DNA of 64,000 bases from Sphingomonas rosea (lineage in GTDB: Bacteria > Pseudomonadota > Alphaproteobacteria > Sphingomonadales > Sphingomonadaceae). Shown here piece after piece: positions 17,786-27,155 of the stretch (position 1 is its first letter; every line of letters begins with the position of its first letter). The DNA lies in contig NZ_BAABBR010000001.1 in NCBI RefSeq assembly GCF_039538065.1, positions 2,394,501-2,458,500 on the forward strand. The letters are read 5' to 3'. Below the pieces are notes generated by a model that was not told where the DNA came from, did no database searches, and saw only the letters and a list, made by a program, of their open reading frames with translations. The translations under genes and the position numbers were made by a program.

Positions 17786-18343
17786 TCACTTGCCGAGGAT
17801 TTCCTTTTCCTTGGCCGCGGCGACCGAATCGACTTCCTTGATGGTGTCGTCGGTCATCTTCTGGACCTCGGTGTCGAGCCGCTTGTGCTCGTCCTCGGCG
17901 ATTTCCTTCTTCTTTTCGTCGGTCTTCAAGGCGTCCATCGCGTCGCGGCGGACATTGCGCACCGCGATCCGGGCCTTTTCGGCATATTGGCTGACGAGCT
18001 TGGCGAGCTCCTTGCGGCGCTCCTCGGTCATGTCGGGGATCGGCAGGCGGATCATCTGCCCGTCGGTGATCGGGTTGATGCCGAGGCCGGCCGAGCGGAT
18101 CGCCTTTTCGACCGCGTTCAGGTTCGAGCGGTCCCAGACCTGGACCGAGATCATCCGCGGCTCGGGCACCGAGACGGTCGCGACCTGGTTCAGGGGCATC
18201 TTGGCGCCATAGACCTCGACCTGCACCGGATCGAGCAGCGCGGTCGAGGCGCGGCCGGTGCGAAGTCCGCCCAGATCGCTCTTGAGCGAGTCCACCGCGC
18301 CGCTCATGCGGCGCTGGGTATCGGCCTTGTCATAGGCTGGCAT
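17786..18343 (-). CDS. frr: Ribosome recycling factor
   Basis: A 185-residue translation factor that, with EF-G, splits post-termination ribosomes. Full family length, with the N-terminal helix-rich domain containing [20 protein letters not shown] (residues 19-38) and the [25 protein letters not shown] hinge region. ATG at 18343 lies three bases after the pyrH stop, so they are probably co-translated. It is followed by a palindromic repeat before uppS. Confidence 0.97.
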   Translation of the reverse strand: MPAYDKADTQRRMSGAVDSLKSDLGGLRTGRASTALLDPVQVEVYGAKMPLNQVATVSVPEPRMISVQVWDRSNLNAVEKAIRSAGLGINPITDGQMIRLPIPDMTEERRKELAKLVSQYAEKARIAVRNVRRDAMDALKTDEKKKEIAEDEHKRLDTEVQKMTDDTIKEVDSVAAAKEKEILGK

Positions 18344-18346
18344 GGA

Positions 18347-19072
18347 TCAGTTTCCCTCCTGGTTCTGAACGATCGTGGCGGTCCCCTCGCCCGCGAGCAC
18401 CTTGGCGAGATTGCCCGGCTGGCGGATGTTGAAGACGACGATCGGGATGTCGTTGTCGCGGCACAGCGCGACCGCGGCCGCGTCCATGATCTTGAGGTCC
18501 TCGGCCAGCACGCGGTCGAAGCCGATGGTCTCGTAGCGCTTGGCGTTCGAGTCCTTCTTGGGGTCGGCCGAATAGACGCCGTCGACGCTGGTGCCCTTGA
18601 ACAGGGCATTGCACTTCATCTCGGCGGCGCGGAGCGCGGCACCGGTATCGGTGGTGAAATAGGGCGAGCCGACGCCCGCGGCGAAGATCACCACGCGGCC
18701 CTTGGCGAGGTGGCGCTCGGCGCGGCGGCGGATGACGGGCTCGCACACCTGGTCCATCTTGATCGCCGACTGGACGCGGGTCTCGACCCCCATCTGCTCG
18801 AGCGCATTCTGGACCGCGAGCGCGTTCATCACGGTCGCGAGCATGCCCATGTAGTCGGCCTGGGCCCGGTCCATGCCCTTGGCCGCGCCGGCCATGCCGC
18901 GGAAGATGTTGCCCCCGCCGATGACGAGGCAGAGCTCGAAGCCGGCTTCCTTGGCGGCCTTCACCTCGGCCGCCATCGAGGCGACGGTTTCGGGATCGAT
19001 GCCGAACTGGCCCGGGCCCATCAATGCCTCGCCCGACAGCTTCAGCAGGATTCGGTTGAAGCGACGGGGCAT
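18347..19072 (-). CDS. pyrH: Uridylate kinase (UMP kinase)
   Basis: A 241-residue hexameric amino-acid-kinase-fold enzyme phosphorylating UMP to UDP. Motifs: LLKLSGEAL (9-17), [10 protein letters not shown] and the [13 protein letters not shown] region for nucleotide binding. It lies between tsf and frr in the widely conserved order. The 115 bp between tsf and pyrH contain a palindromic repeat. Confidence 0.97.
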   Translation of the reverse strand: MPRRFNRILLKLSGEALMGPGQFGIDPETVASMAAEVKAAKEAGFELCLVIGGGNIFRGMAGAAKGMDRAQADYMGMLATVMNALAVQNALEQMGVETRVQSAIKMDQVCEPVIRRRAERHLAKGRVVIFAAGVGSPYFTTDTGAALRAAEMKCNALFKGTSVDGVYSADPKKDSNAKRYETIGFDRVLAEDLKIMDAAAVALCRDNDIPIVVFNIRQPGNLAKVLAGEGTATIVQNQEGN

Positions 19073-19138
19073 GAGGATGTGGGGCTCCGGACAAAAGGAA
19101 GGGCGGAGGCGCTTCTATGCAGCCCCCGCCCGAAAGCC

Positions 19139-19178
19139 AACCCGTCATGCCGGACTTGATCCGGCACGACGGGGTCAG
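19139..19178. repeat. Palindromic repeat family B, copy 1
   Basis: A near-perfect hairpin with arms CCCGTCATGCCGG and CCGGCACGACGGG around ACTTGAT, in the tsf-pyrH gap. It shares the wording GTCATnCCGGACTTGATCCGG with the copy near 26391. In RNA it would form a stable stem in the middle of the rpsB-tsf-pyrH transcript, but there is no T-run, so it is not an obvious terminator. Confidence 0.8.
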
Positions 19179-19187
19179 ATGCTGGTG

Positions 19188-20120
19188 TCAGGCGACGCCG
19201 GCCGCAGCGGCGACCTCGGCGGCGAAGTCGCTCTGCGCCTTCTCGATGCCTTCGCCGAGCTGGAAGCGGACGAAGTCCTTGACGGTGACGCTGCCGCCGG
19301 CCGCCTTGGCTTCACCGGCGACCCAGTCCTGGACCGGGGTCTTGCCGTCGAACACGACCGCCTGGCTGAGCAGCGCCGATTCCTTGCGGAACTTGTCGAC
19401 CGGACCCTTGAGGATCTTCTCGGCGATGTCGGCGGGCTTGCCGGCAATCTTGTCGGCATTCTTCTCGCGGGCGATCGCGGCTTCGCGCTCGATGATCGCC
19501 GGGTCGATGTCGTCGCCGTTGAGCGCCAGCGGCGCGGCGGCGGCGATGTGCATCGCGAGCTGACGGCCAAGCGCTTCGAGCTTGTCGGCCGGGGCATCGC
19601 CCTCGAGCGCGACCAGCACGCCGATCTTGCCCATGCCGGGCGCAGCGGCGTTGTGGACGTAGCTGACGACGGCGCCCTGCGAGACTTCGAGGCTCTTGGC
19701 GCGGCGCAGGTTCTGGTTCTCGCCGATGGTGGCGATGTTCTCGGTCAGCGCTTCCTCGACGCTCTTGCCGTTCGGCATGGTCGCCTTCTTGAGCGCCTCG
19801 ACGTCATCGCCGGTCTCGAGCGCGAGCTTGGTCACGTCGCGGACGAAGTTCTGGAACTGCTCGTTCTTGGCGACGAAGTCGGTTTCCGAATTGACCTCGA
19901 CCACCACGCCCTTGGTGCCCGAGACGGCAGCGCCGACCAGACCCTCGGCGGCGGTACGGCCGGCCTTCTTGCCCGCCGAAGCGAGGCCCTTGGCGCGCAG
20001 CCAGTCGATCGAGGCTTCGATGTCGCCGCCATTTTCGGCGAGCGCCTTCTTGCAGTCCATCATGCCAGCGCCCGAGCGCTCGCGCAGTTCTTTCACCAAT
20101 GCGGCCGTGATCTCAGCCAT
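19188..20120 (-). CDS. tsf: Elongation factor Ts
   Basis: A 310-residue nucleotide exchange factor for EF-Tu. The N-terminal UBA-like domain reads [17 protein letters not shown] (residues 11-27) and the core has [16 protein letters not shown] at 20120 is followed by full family length. The upstream 151 bp to rpsB hold a GC-rich repeat pair. Confidence 0.97.
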   Translation of the reverse strand: MAEITAALVKELRERSGAGMMDCKKALAENGGDIEASIDWLRAKGLASAGKKAGRTAAEGLVGAAVSGTKGVVVEVNSETDFVAKNEQFQNFVRDVTKLALETGDDVEALKKATMPNGKSVEEALTENIATIGENQNLRRAKSLEVSQGAVVSYVHNAAAPGMGKIGVLVALEGDAPADKLEALGRQLAMHIAAAAPLALNGDDIDPAIIEREAAIAREKNADKIAGKPADIAEKILKGPVDKFRKESALLSQAVVFDGKTPVQDWVAGEAKAAGGSVTVKDFVRFQLGEGIEKAQSDFAAEVAAAAGVA

Positions 20121-20135
20121 GTGTCTTGTCCTTGC

Positions 20136-20265
20136 TTCTCCCCTCCCGCTGGCGGGAGGGGTTGGGGGAGGGAATGTCGTTGCCGGAGGAGAGCGTCACC
20201 ACCGTGACAGGCCCTCCCCTTCGCCGCTCTGCGGCTCGTCCCCTCCCGCGGGCGGGAGGGGAGCA
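20136..20265. repeat. Palindromic repeat family C between rpsB and tsf
   Basis: Two related hairpins built on CTCCCCTCCCGC / GCGGGAGGGG: one at 20138-20159 and one at 20238-20263, separated by pyrimidine-rich and purine-rich stretches that can also pair with each other (GGGGGAGGG at 20164-20172 and CCCTCCCC at 20212-20219). It fills most of the rpsB-tsf gap, where it could modulate the ratio of S2 to EF-Ts messages. Confidence 0.75.
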
Positions 20266-20271
20266 AGAGGC

Positions 20272-21030
20272 TTACGCTTCGGCGGTGGCGGCTTCGGCCG
20301 GCGGCTCGCTCATGGCGCCGATGTCGACACCCTGGCGCTGCTGGTTGCCGGTCTTGCCGGCGAGCGAGGCCTCGGCGATCGCGTCGGCATAGAGGCGGAT
20401 GGCGCGGCTGGCGTCATCGTTGCCCGGAACCGGGAAGGCGATGCCCTCGGGGTTCGAGTTCGAATCGAGGATCGCGACGACCGGGATACCGAGGACGTTG
20501 GCTTCCTTGATCGCCAGCTCTTCCTTGTTGGTGTCGATCACGAACATGACGTCGGGCAGGCCGCCCATGTCGCGGATGCCGCCGAGGCTCTTTTCGAGCT
20601 TGTCGCGCTCGCGGGTGAGCTGGAGGACTTCCTTCTTGGTGAGGCCGGCGGTGTCGCCCGACAGCTGCTCCTCGAGCGTCTTCAGGCGCTTGATCGAGTT
20701 CGAGATGGTCTTCCAGTTGGTCAGCATGCCGCCGAGCCAGCGGTGGTTGACGAAGTGCTGGCCCGAGCGCTGCGCGGCCTCGGCCACGGCGTCCTGCGCC
20801 TGGCGCTTGGTGCCGACGAACAGCACCTTGCCGCCGCGGGCGACGCTCTGCTGGACGAAGTCGAGCGCACGGGCGAACAGCGGAACGCTCTGCGACAGGT
20901 CGATGATGTGAACGCCGTTGCGGTCGCCGAAGATGTACGGCTTCATCCGCGGGTTCCAGCGGTGGGTCTGGTGGCCGAAGTGGGCACCAGCTTCGAGCAA
21001 TTGCTGCATCGAGACGAGCGTGCTCGCCAT
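20272..21030 (-). CDS. rpsB: 30S ribosomal protein S2
   Basis: A 252-residue small-subunit protein. It contains [20 protein letters not shown] (residues 11-30), the segment [14 protein letters not shown] and [16 protein letters not shown]. The tail after residue 235 is Ala/Glu/Pro-rich. ATG at 21030 has GGAAGGA upstream. It leads a long minus-strand run of housekeeping genes and lies about 120 bp downstream of tRNA-Met on the same strand. Confidence 0.97.
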   Translation of the reverse strand: MASTLVSMQQLLEAGAHFGHQTHRWNPRMKPYIFGDRNGVHIIDLSQSVPLFARALDFVQQSVARGGKVLFVGTKRQAQDAVAEAAQRSGQHFVNHRWLGGMLTNWKTISNSIKRLKTLEEQLSGDTAGLTKKEVLQLTRERDKLEKSLGGIRDMGGLPDVMFVIDTNKEELAIKEANVLGIPVVAILDSNSNPEGIAFPVPGNDDASRAIRLYADAIAEASLAGKTGNQQRQGVDIGAMSEPPAEAATAEA

Positions 21031-21149
21031 AGGGATAATTCCTTCCGGTTGATCCTCTGGGGAGCGGGAACGAGGGCGGCTTCGCCACTCGCACCGGGCT
21101 ATGATGCCCCCCATGCGGGTTGTACATTCGCCGTCGGGCGCAAGCGACG

Positions 21150-21226
21150 TGGTAGCGGAGGAGGGACTTGAACCCCCGACACGCGGATTATGATTCCGCT
21201 GCTCTAACCAGCTGAGCTACTCCGCC
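21150..21226 (-). tRNA. tRNA-Met (CAT), elongator type
   Basis: A 77-nt cloverleaf: acceptor GGCGGAG / CTCCGCT with a G-T first pair, D arm GCTCAGCTGGTTAGAGC, anticodon arm GCGGA-ATCATAA-TCCGC with anticodon CAT, T arm GGGGG-TTCAAGT-CCCTC and encoded ACCA. The paired acceptor end and the arm sequences fit elongator Met rather than initiator, which would have a mismatched first pair and GGG/CCC anticodon stem. Confidence 0.95.
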
Positions 21227-21347
21227 CCGTCGTCGAGGCGCCGTGATGGCGGGCGGGCCTATACGCGGGACATATGGGTCGGTCAACGCGTCAAGGAACC
21301 GCTGTCCCCCCGCCCGTGTTAGCGCTGTCAAAAGGAGAGACAAACCA

Positions 21348-21767
21348 ATGGACCCGCTGACGCCCCTCGACACCCTGTGCCGGATCATCCTGCGCGCCAA
21401 GGAATATGAGGCGCAGGTGCCTTCCGACTATGACGCGGGCGAGGATGCCGAGAATGTCGACGGCGAGGATGGCGAAGCGCTCTCCGTGCTCGACGACGAC
21501 ATCAACGACGGCGTCGAGGAAGAGCTTCGCGCCGCGATCGACGACCTCGCCGAGGACCAGCAGGCCGAATTGCTCGCCTTCTGCTGGGTCGGCCAGGGCA
21601 CCTACGAGGCGTCCGACTGGGACGAGGCGATCGCCGAGGCGACCGACGAGGTGCGCTCGGGCGACATCGTCGACCAGTTCCTCGAGATGCCGATGCTGGC
21701 GAGCGTGCTCGAAAGCGGCATGGCCGCGTTCGAACTGAGCTGCGACGGGGTCGGCGACCTCAGCTAG
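21348..21767 (+). CDS. DUF3775-type acidic protein
   Basis: A 139-residue very acidic protein (many Asp/Glu) resembling the DUF3775 family; function unknown. It begins with LDTLCRIILRAKEYEAQVP (residues 7-25), contains an Asp/Glu-rich loop (30-65) and a predicted helical second half with FCWVGQGTYEASDWDEA. ATG at 21348 has AAAGGAGAG just upstream, a strong ribosome site. It is divergent from tRNA-Met and overlaps the following phosphoesterase gene tail-to-tail by 4 bp. Confidence 0.8.
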   Translation: MDPLTPLDTLCRIILRAKEYEAQVPSDYDAGEDAENVDGEDGEALSVLDDDINDGVEEELRAAIDDLAEDQQAELLAFCWVGQGTYEASDWDEAIAEATDEVRSGDIVDQFLEMPMLASVLESGMAAFELSCDGVGDLS

Positions 21768-22267
21768 GGTCGGAAGCTCCACTTGCCGAGGCGTTCCCAC
21801 GGGCCGCCGAGGTAGCGATGCAATTCCAGCCCCGCGATCCGCAAGGGTCGCGGGGCGAATTGCGATTCGAGTTCGCGCAGAAGCGCCTTGGCGGCCGCGG
21901 GCTCGGCCTTGTTCTGGATGGTGACGTGCGGCCGCCAGCCCTGCCCGTCCTGCGCGGTGAGCATCCCGTGGAAATGCTCGGCGATCTCGCGGCGGACGGC
22001 TTCCAGCTCGTCCGAGACGATCCGGTAGGCGACGCCGCGGCCAAGGTTCATCAGCCCCGCGACGGTCGCGCGCGGCGGCGGGCGGCGGACGAGTTCGGAC
22101 AACAGCCGCGAAGCCTCGCTCTCGGCCGAGGGCGGAAGCGCGTGGAACATGGTGAGGTGGGCGGCAAGCTGGTTGCGCTCGGGCGGGAAATAGGCCTTCC
22201 GCTCCCCGTCGAGCCAAGCGAAATCCTCCGGGTGAAGCGCCGCCGTGACGATCAATGCACCGCTCAT
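21764..22267 (-). CDS. 2H phosphoesterase / 2'-5' RNA ligase-like protein
   Basis: A 167-residue protein of the 2H phosphoesterase superfamily, whose members hydrolyse 2',3'-cyclic phosphates or related bonds. The two H-x-T-x motifs are visible as HLTM (about residues 37-40) and HVTI (about 112-115), spaced as in the LigT/ThpR fold. No partner gene indicates its substrate. It starts near the PRC-barrel gene's stop and runs in the same direction. Confidence 0.85.
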   Translation of the reverse strand: MSGALIVTAALHPEDFAWLDGERKAYFPPERNQLAAHLTMFHALPPSAESEASRLLSELVRRPPPRATVAGLMNLGRGVAYRIVSDELEAVRREIAEHFHGMLTAQDGQGWRPHVTIQNKAEPAAAKALLRELESQFAPRPLRIAGLELHRYLGGPWERLGKWSFRP

Positions 22268-22292
22268 CGACGGTTCCTTACAACCAAGTCGC

Positions 22293-22859
22293 TCACGCTC
22301 CGGGCCAATTGTCCTTCTGGAGCTCAGGCAGGCGCTCGAACTCGCGCGGGGTCATGTCGGTGTGGACCGCGCCTTCCTGCACCCCGGCATAATGCCAGTC
22401 GACCCGGCGGAAGGTCTCCCCCACCCCCGCGACCCCGCCAGCGGCGACCACGAGGTAGCGCAGCTTGCCACCGTTGCAGCTCAGCATCGCGTCGACCGTC
22501 GCGCCCAGCGGCTGGCCGCCGCGGCCGAGCAGCTTGGCGCTGGTGAGGCTCGAGGCAGCGAACAGGTCCTCGCCGGGCTCGTCCGCGCTCTTCTCGGCCG
22601 CCTTGCTCGCCCCGTCCTCGAGCTTCGCCTGGCGCCCGAGCCAGCGATAGACGCCGAAGGCATTCAGGAGCGTCATGACGACATTGGTCCACATCAACGC
22701 GGGCTGGCCGGTGAGCAGCCCGTTGGTGAACCAGGCGATCGAGCCGATCGTGAAGATGATGAAGCCGATGCCGGTGATCCGGCTGCCGAGATTGGAGGCG
22801 GTAAAGCAGGCGGCGACGATGGTGGCGACGGTCGCGACCCAGGAGGCGATTTGATCCAT
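22293..22859 (-). CDS. Membrane protein with PRC-barrel-like domain
   Basis: A 188-residue protein with two N-terminal hydrophobic segments (about residues 5-22 and 28-70 containing a break) and a cytoplasmic C-terminal half that resembles a PRC-barrel: SLTSAKLLGRGGQPLGATVDAML followed by LRYLVVAAGGVAGVGE. PRC-barrels occur in photosynthetic reaction centre H subunits and RNA-processing proteins and mediate binding. The two transmembrane segments in front are less usual. Function unknown. It lies downstream of kup on the same strand. Confidence 0.78.
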   Translation of the reverse strand: MDQIASWVATVATIVAACFTASNLGSRITGIGFIIFTIGSIAWFTNGLLTGQPALMWTNVVMTLLNAFGVYRWLGRQAKLEDGASKAAEKSADEPGEDLFAASSLTSAKLLGRGGQPLGATVDAMLSCNGGKLRYLVVAAGGVAGVGETFRRVDWHYAGVQEGAVHTDMTPREFERLPELQKDNWPGA

Positions 22860-22908
22860 GGGCGGGCAATGCCGGAGCGCCCCGCAAAGTTGCAGTGTCC
22901 CGAAAGCC

Positions 22909-24861
22909 CTAGATCTCGACCTGGCTGCCGAGCTCGACCACCCGGTTGGGGGGCAGCTTGAAGAATTCCATCGCGCTTTCGGAGTTGCGGAGCATCCAGG
23001 CGAACAACCGCTCGCGCCAGCTCGCCATGCCGGGGCGCGAGGTCGAGATGAGGGTCTGGCGCGCGAGGAAGAAGCTGGTGTCCATCATCCGGCACTTCGG
23101 GCCACAGGTCTCGAGCTTGCTCAGTTCCTCGGGGACGTTGAGCTCGTCCATGAAGCCGTAGCGCAGGATCACGCGGAAGAAGCCGGCGGTATAGTCCTGC
23201 GTCTGCATGCGCTTGGCGACGGGGACGTAGGGCACGTCCTCGATCTTGACCGTCAGCAGCATCACCCGCTCGTGCAGCACCTTGTTGTGCTTGAGGTTGT
23301 GCAGGAGCGCGTGGGGCACGCCCTTGGCCGAGCTGGTCATGAAGACGGCGGTCCCGGGGACACGCGTCGCGCTGCCCGCGGCAGATTTGACGAAGACCTC
23401 CATCGGAAGGCTCGATTCGGCCATGCGCAGCAGCATCAATTGCCGCCCGCGCGCCCAGGTCGTCAGCATGGTGAAGGCGATCGCGCCGACCAGCAGCGGG
23501 AACCAGCCGCCGACGGGGACCTTGAGGAGGTTGGCGCCGAAATAGGCGATGTCGACCACGAGGAAGAGCCCGAGCAACGGCCAGGCCTTCCACGCCGGCC
23601 ACTTCCACAGGGAGGTCAGCACCACCGCCAGCAGCAGCGTGTCGATGAACATCGCGCCGGTGACGGCAATGCCATAGGCGGCGGCGAGGTTGCTGCTCGA
23701 CCGGAAATTCACCACGAGCAGAAGCACCATCACCATCAGCGCCCAGTTGATCGCCGGGATGTAGATCTGCCCCGCGGCCTTTTCGCTGGTGTGGAGGATC
23801 CGCAAGCGCGGGATGAAGCCGAGCTGGATCGCCTGCTGCGTCACCGAGAAGGCGCCGGTGATGACCGCTTGGCTGGCGATGATCGTGGCGGCGGTGGCGA
23901 GGAGCACGAGCGGCAGGCGCAGCGGCTCGGGGGCGAGGAAGAAGAACGGGTTCTTGACCGTCTCGATCGCCTCGGCGGGCGAAAGCGACAGGAGCATCGC
24001 CCCCTGCCCCACGTAATTGAGCAGCAGGCAGACCAGCACCGCGACCCAGGCGTAGCGGATCGGGCGGCGGCCGAAGTGGCCCATATCGGCGTAGAGCGCC
24101 TCGGCCCCGGTCACCGCCAGCACCACCGAGCCCAGCGCGATGAAGGCGCGGACCGGCTCCTGGATGAAGAAGTTGGCGGCATTGCCGGGATTGAGCATCT
24201 CGAGGACCAGCCCCGGATGGCCGGTGAGATGCCAGACGCCGAGCACGGCCAGCGTGATGAAATAGACGATCATCACCGGGCCGAAGAGATTGCCGACTCG
24301 GGCGGTCCCGCGGCTCTGGATGACGAACAGCCCGACGAGGATGCCGATCGCGAGCGGGAGGACGAACGGCTCGAACCCGCTGTTGACCGTGGTCAGCCCC
24401 TCGACCGCCGACAGGACCGAGATCGCCGGGGTGATCATGCTGTCGCCGTAGAACAGCGAAGTCGCGAAGACGCCCAAGAGGATGATCCCGCTGGTCCATT
24501 TGCGCGGGGTGCCGGTCGAGCGGTTGATGAGGGCGAGCAGCGCCAGGCTGCCGCCCTCGCCCTTGTTGTCGGCGCGCATGATGATGGTGACGTATTTGAG
24601 CGTCACGATGATCATCATCGACCAGAAGATGAGGCTCAGCACGCCGTAGATGTGCAGCCGGTCGGGGGCGAGGACGTGATGGCCCGCGAAGGTCTCGCGG
24701 AAGGCGTAGATGGGCGAGGTGCCGATGTCGCCGAACACGATCCCGACCGCGCCGATCATCAGCTTGGCGAGCGAGCCCTCGGGGGCGTGGCCGTGGCTGT
24801 GCTCGCTCTCGGTCACCGACTCGTTGGACGCATTGTCCGTGGCTTGGGCGGTGACGTTCAT
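22909..24861 (-). CDS. kup: Kup-type low-affinity potassium transporter
   Basis: A 650-residue KUP/HAK/KT potassium-proton symporter with about twelve membrane helices in the first two thirds and a cytoplasmic C-terminal domain. The family opening [20 protein letters not shown] lies at residues 37-56, and [17 protein letters not shown] (about 145) is also typical. The N-terminal 30 residues are His/Glu-rich (SEHSHGH). It is divergent from ald, sharing a 124-bp intergenic region. Confidence 0.96.
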   Translation of the reverse strand: MNVTAQATDNASNESVTESEHSHGHAPEGSLAKLMIGAVGIVFGDIGTSPIYAFRETFAGHHVLAPDRLHIYGVLSLIFWSMMIIVTLKYVTIIMRADNKGEGGSLALLALINRSTGTPRKWTSGIILLGVFATSLFYGDSMITPAISVLSAVEGLTTVNSGFEPFVLPLAIGILVGLFVIQSRGTARVGNLFGPVMIVYFITLAVLGVWHLTGHPGLVLEMLNPGNAANFFIQEPVRAFIALGSVVLAVTGAEALYADMGHFGRRPIRYAWVAVLVCLLLNYVGQGAMLLSLSPAEAIETVKNPFFFLAPEPLRLPLVLLATAATIIASQAVITGAFSVTQQAIQLGFIPRLRILHTSEKAAGQIYIPAINWALMVMVLLLVVNFRSSSNLAAAYGIAVTGAMFIDTLLLAVVLTSLWKWPAWKAWPLLGLFLVVDIAYFGANLLKVPVGGWFPLLVGAIAFTMLTTWARGRQLMLLRMAESSLPMEVFVKSAAGSATRVPGTAVFMTSSAKGVPHALLHNLKHNKVLHERVMLLTVKIEDVPYVPVAKRMQTQDYTAGFFRVILRYGFMDELNVPEELSKLETCGPKCRMMDTSFFLARQTLISTSRPGMASWRERLFAWMLRNSESAMEFFKLPPNRVVELGSQVEI

Positions 24862-24985
24862 CGGCGCGGGCCCCTAGCAGCGTCGCTTAAGCCCCGCAAT
24901 CGGCTGGCTAAGCGGCCGAAGTCCGGTCTATAGGCGCGCGCGACAACCATCAGACAACACAACTCAGCAAAAGGCGATCGTTCCC

Positions 24986-26089
24986 ATGCGCGTCGGCGTG
25001 CCCAAGGAAATCAAGAACCACGAATATCGTGTCGGCCTTACCCCGGCCTCGGTCAAGGAGCTGGTTGCGGCCGGCCACGAGCTGTTCGTCGAGACCGGCG
25101 CCGGCAACGGCATCGATTGCCCCGACAGCGCCTATGTGAAGGCCGGGGCGACCATTCTTCCCGACGCCGCCGCGGTGTTCGACAAGGCGGAAATGATCGT
25201 CAAGGTGAAGGAGCCGCAGCCGAGCGAGATCGCGCTCCTCAAGCCGCATCACCTCCTCTTCACTTACCTCCACCTTGCCGCCGACAAGCCGCAGGCCGAG
25301 GGGCTGATGAAGTCGGGCGCGACCTGCATCGCCTACGAGACGGTGACCAGCCGCTCGGGCGCGCTGCCGCTCCTCAAGCCGATGAGCGAAGTGGCGGGCC
25401 GCATGAGCGTCCAGGTCGGCGCGCATTATCTCGAAAAGGAACAGGGCGGCCGCGGCGTGCTGCTGGGCGGCGTTCCGGGCGTCGCCCCGGCCAAGGTCGC
25501 GATTCTCGGCGGCGGCGTCTCGGGCGTAAACGCGGCGCAGATGGCGGTCGGCATGCGCGCCGACGTCACCATCTACGACATCTCGAACGAGCGCCTGGCC
25601 GAGCTCGACATGTTCTTCTCGAGCCAGATCAAGACGGCTTATGCCTCCAAGGCGACCATCGCCAAGGCGGTGGAAGAGGCCGAGCTGGTGATCGGCGCGG
25701 TGCTGGTCCCGGGCGCGGCGGCCCCCAAGCTCGTCACCCGCGAGATGCTCAAGACGATGAAGCGCGGCTCGGTGCTCGTCGACATCGCGATCGACCAGGG
25801 CGGCTGCTTCGAGACCAGCCACGCGACCACCCACGCCGATCCGGTATTCGAGGTCGATGGCGTGATCCATTATTGCGTCGCCAACATGCCGGGCGCGGTC
25901 GCACGGACCAGCGCGTTCGCGCTCAACAACGCGACCCTGCCCTTCGCCCTGAAGCTCGCCAACCTCGGCGCGGACGAGGCGATGCGGGCCGATCCGCACC
26001 TCGCCAACGGCCTCAACGTGTCGAACGGCAAGATCCGCCACCAAGCGGTCGCCGAGGCGCTCGACCTCCCGTTCGAGGCCGCCGCCTGA
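24986..26089 (+). CDS. ald: Alanine dehydrogenase
   Basis: A 367-residue NAD-dependent enzyme interconverting L-alanine and pyruvate plus ammonia. It opens with MRVGVPKEIKNHEYRVGLTP (1-20), carries catalytic Lys and His in VKVKEPQ and HLLFTYLHLA, the NAD fold VAILGGGVSGVNAAQMA (about 170) and the signature ending in DIAIDQGGCFETS. Full family length. A DUF3072 gene follows on the same strand. Confidence 0.97.
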   Translation: MRVGVPKEIKNHEYRVGLTPASVKELVAAGHELFVETGAGNGIDCPDSAYVKAGATILPDAAAVFDKAEMIVKVKEPQPSEIALLKPHHLLFTYLHLAADKPQAEGLMKSGATCIAYETVTSRSGALPLLKPMSEVAGRMSVQVGAHYLEKEQGGRGVLLGGVPGVAPAKVAILGGGVSGVNAAQMAVGMRADVTIYDISNERLAELDMFFSSQIKTAYASKATIAKAVEEAELVIGAVLVPGAAAPKLVTREMLKTMKRGSVLVDIAIDQGGCFETSHATTHADPVFEVDGVIHYCVANMPGAVARTSAFALNNATLPFALKLANLGADEAMRADPHLANGLNVSNGKIRHQAVAEALDLPFEAAA

Positions 26090-26152
26090 ACGGAACAAGA
26101 CAAGAACATCTTCGTTGTCCTGCCTGATCACAGTGTTGAAAAGGCAGGACAA

Positions 26153-26377
26153 ATGACGACCGAGATTTCCAACGATCCCAAGGCGCACCCGACCGGCAAT
26201 GCGGTCAAGGACCCCGATCACTGGACCACCGGCGACGAGCCGATGACGGGCGCGCAGGCGAGCTATCTCCAGACGCTGAGCGAGGAAGCGGGCGAGGAAT
26301 TCGATTCGTCGCTGAGCAAGGCCGAGGCCTCGAAGAAGATCGATTCGCTGCAGGATGCGACCGGTCGGGGCGAGTAA
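26153..26377 (+). CDS. DUF3072 family small protein
   Basis: A 74-residue hydrophilic protein. The segment DEPMTGAQASYLQTLSEEAGEEFDSSLSKAEASKKI is typical of DUF3072, a small helical family of unknown function in which MT-x2-Q-x2-YL-x-TL-x-E is conserved. ATG at 26153 follows AAGGCAGGAC. It lies 63 bp after ald and just before a family-B palindromic repeat. Confidence 0.85.
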   Translation: MTTEISNDPKAHPTGNAVKDPDHWTTGDEPMTGAQASYLQTLSEEAGEEFDSSLSKAEASKKIDSLQDATGRGE

Positions 26378-26390
26378 GTTACTTCGATCA

Positions 26391-26475
26391 ACGTCATCCC
26401 GGACTTGATCCGGGATCCATCTTTCTCTTCGCGCTCGAAGGCAGGTGGACCCCGGCTCAGGGCCGGGGTGACGGC
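26391..26475. repeat. Palindromic repeat family B, copy 2
   Basis: A composite element: a hairpin CATCCCGGACTTGATCCGGGAT (26393-26414, palindromic arms), a spacer, then GGACCCCGGCTCAGGGCCGGGGTGACGG (26446-26473) with its own GGCCCCGG-type pairing. The outer ends CGTCA and TGACG are also inverted. The right arm contains the TGA stop of the ccmI-like gene on the minus strand. Confidence 0.78.
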
Positions 26476-27155
26476 GGTGCCGCCGGCGAGGTCGGCATCA
26501 CCGCCCCGCCACCACGCATATGCTCGGGCGTCAGGTTCATCTGCTGCTCGGCAATCGCGCCCGAGAGCATCATCACCCCCTGCTCGATCATCGGCCGGTA
26601 GCTGACCCCCGGCGGCGCGAGATCGAGCGCCTGTTTCATCAGCGCGAGACCGGCCTCCTGCTCGCCGCCACGGGCGCGGGCGAGACCTTCGAAGAAATAG
26701 GAGGCCGGGTGCTTCGGGTTCAGCGCGCGGGCCTGCGCGTAGGCAAGCTCCGCCGCCGGGGTCATCATCTGCGCATGGTCGACCAGCGCATTGCCGAGCC
26801 CGATGCGCAGCGAGAGGTCCTTGGGATAGCTCTTGATCCCCGCGCGGATGGCGCCGATCTCCTCGCGCGTCTTGCCGCGGCTGGCGAAACTGTCGGCGAT
26901 CGTCAGGTAGCGCTCGCCCGCGGTGAAGGTGCCGAGCATCGCCTGGCGCGGTTCCTTGAGCACCAGCGCCGGGGGCGATTCTTCGCCCTCGCGCGACACG
27001 CCGGCGAGCGTCGGACTGCCCTGGAAGGCATAGCCCGCCGCGCCGACGAACAGGGTCGCGAGCATGACGGTGAGCGCGGGGCCGCGCAGCTTGCCGACCA
27101 GCCACAGCCCGCCCGCGGTGAACAGCAAAAGGACAAGGAGCCAGAGGAAGCCCAT
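26457..27155 (-). CDS. ccmI: Cytochrome c maturation TPR protein (CcmI-like)
   Basis: A 232-residue membrane protein with two N-terminal hydrophobic helices (about 2-20 and 30-48) and a TPR-rich periplasmic domain (about 75-200) with repeats such as LSLRIGLGNALVDH and HPASYFFEGLAR. CcmI presents apocytochrome c to the CcmFH ligation complex. ATG at 27155 shares one base with the ccmH stop. Its last residues (SPRP) and stop lie inside a palindromic repeat arm, giving a Pro-rich tail. Confidence 0.85.
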   Translation of the reverse strand: MGFLWLLVLLLFTAGGLWLVGKLRGPALTVMLATLFVGAAGYAFQGSPTLAGVSREGEESPPALVLKEPRQAMLGTFTAGERYLTIADSFASRGKTREEIGAIRAGIKSYPKDLSLRIGLGNALVDHAQMMTPAAELAYAQARALNPKHPASYFFEGLARARGGEQEAGLALMKQALDLAPPGVSYRPMIEQGVMMLSGAIAEQQMNLTPEHMRGGGAVMPTSPAAPPSPRP

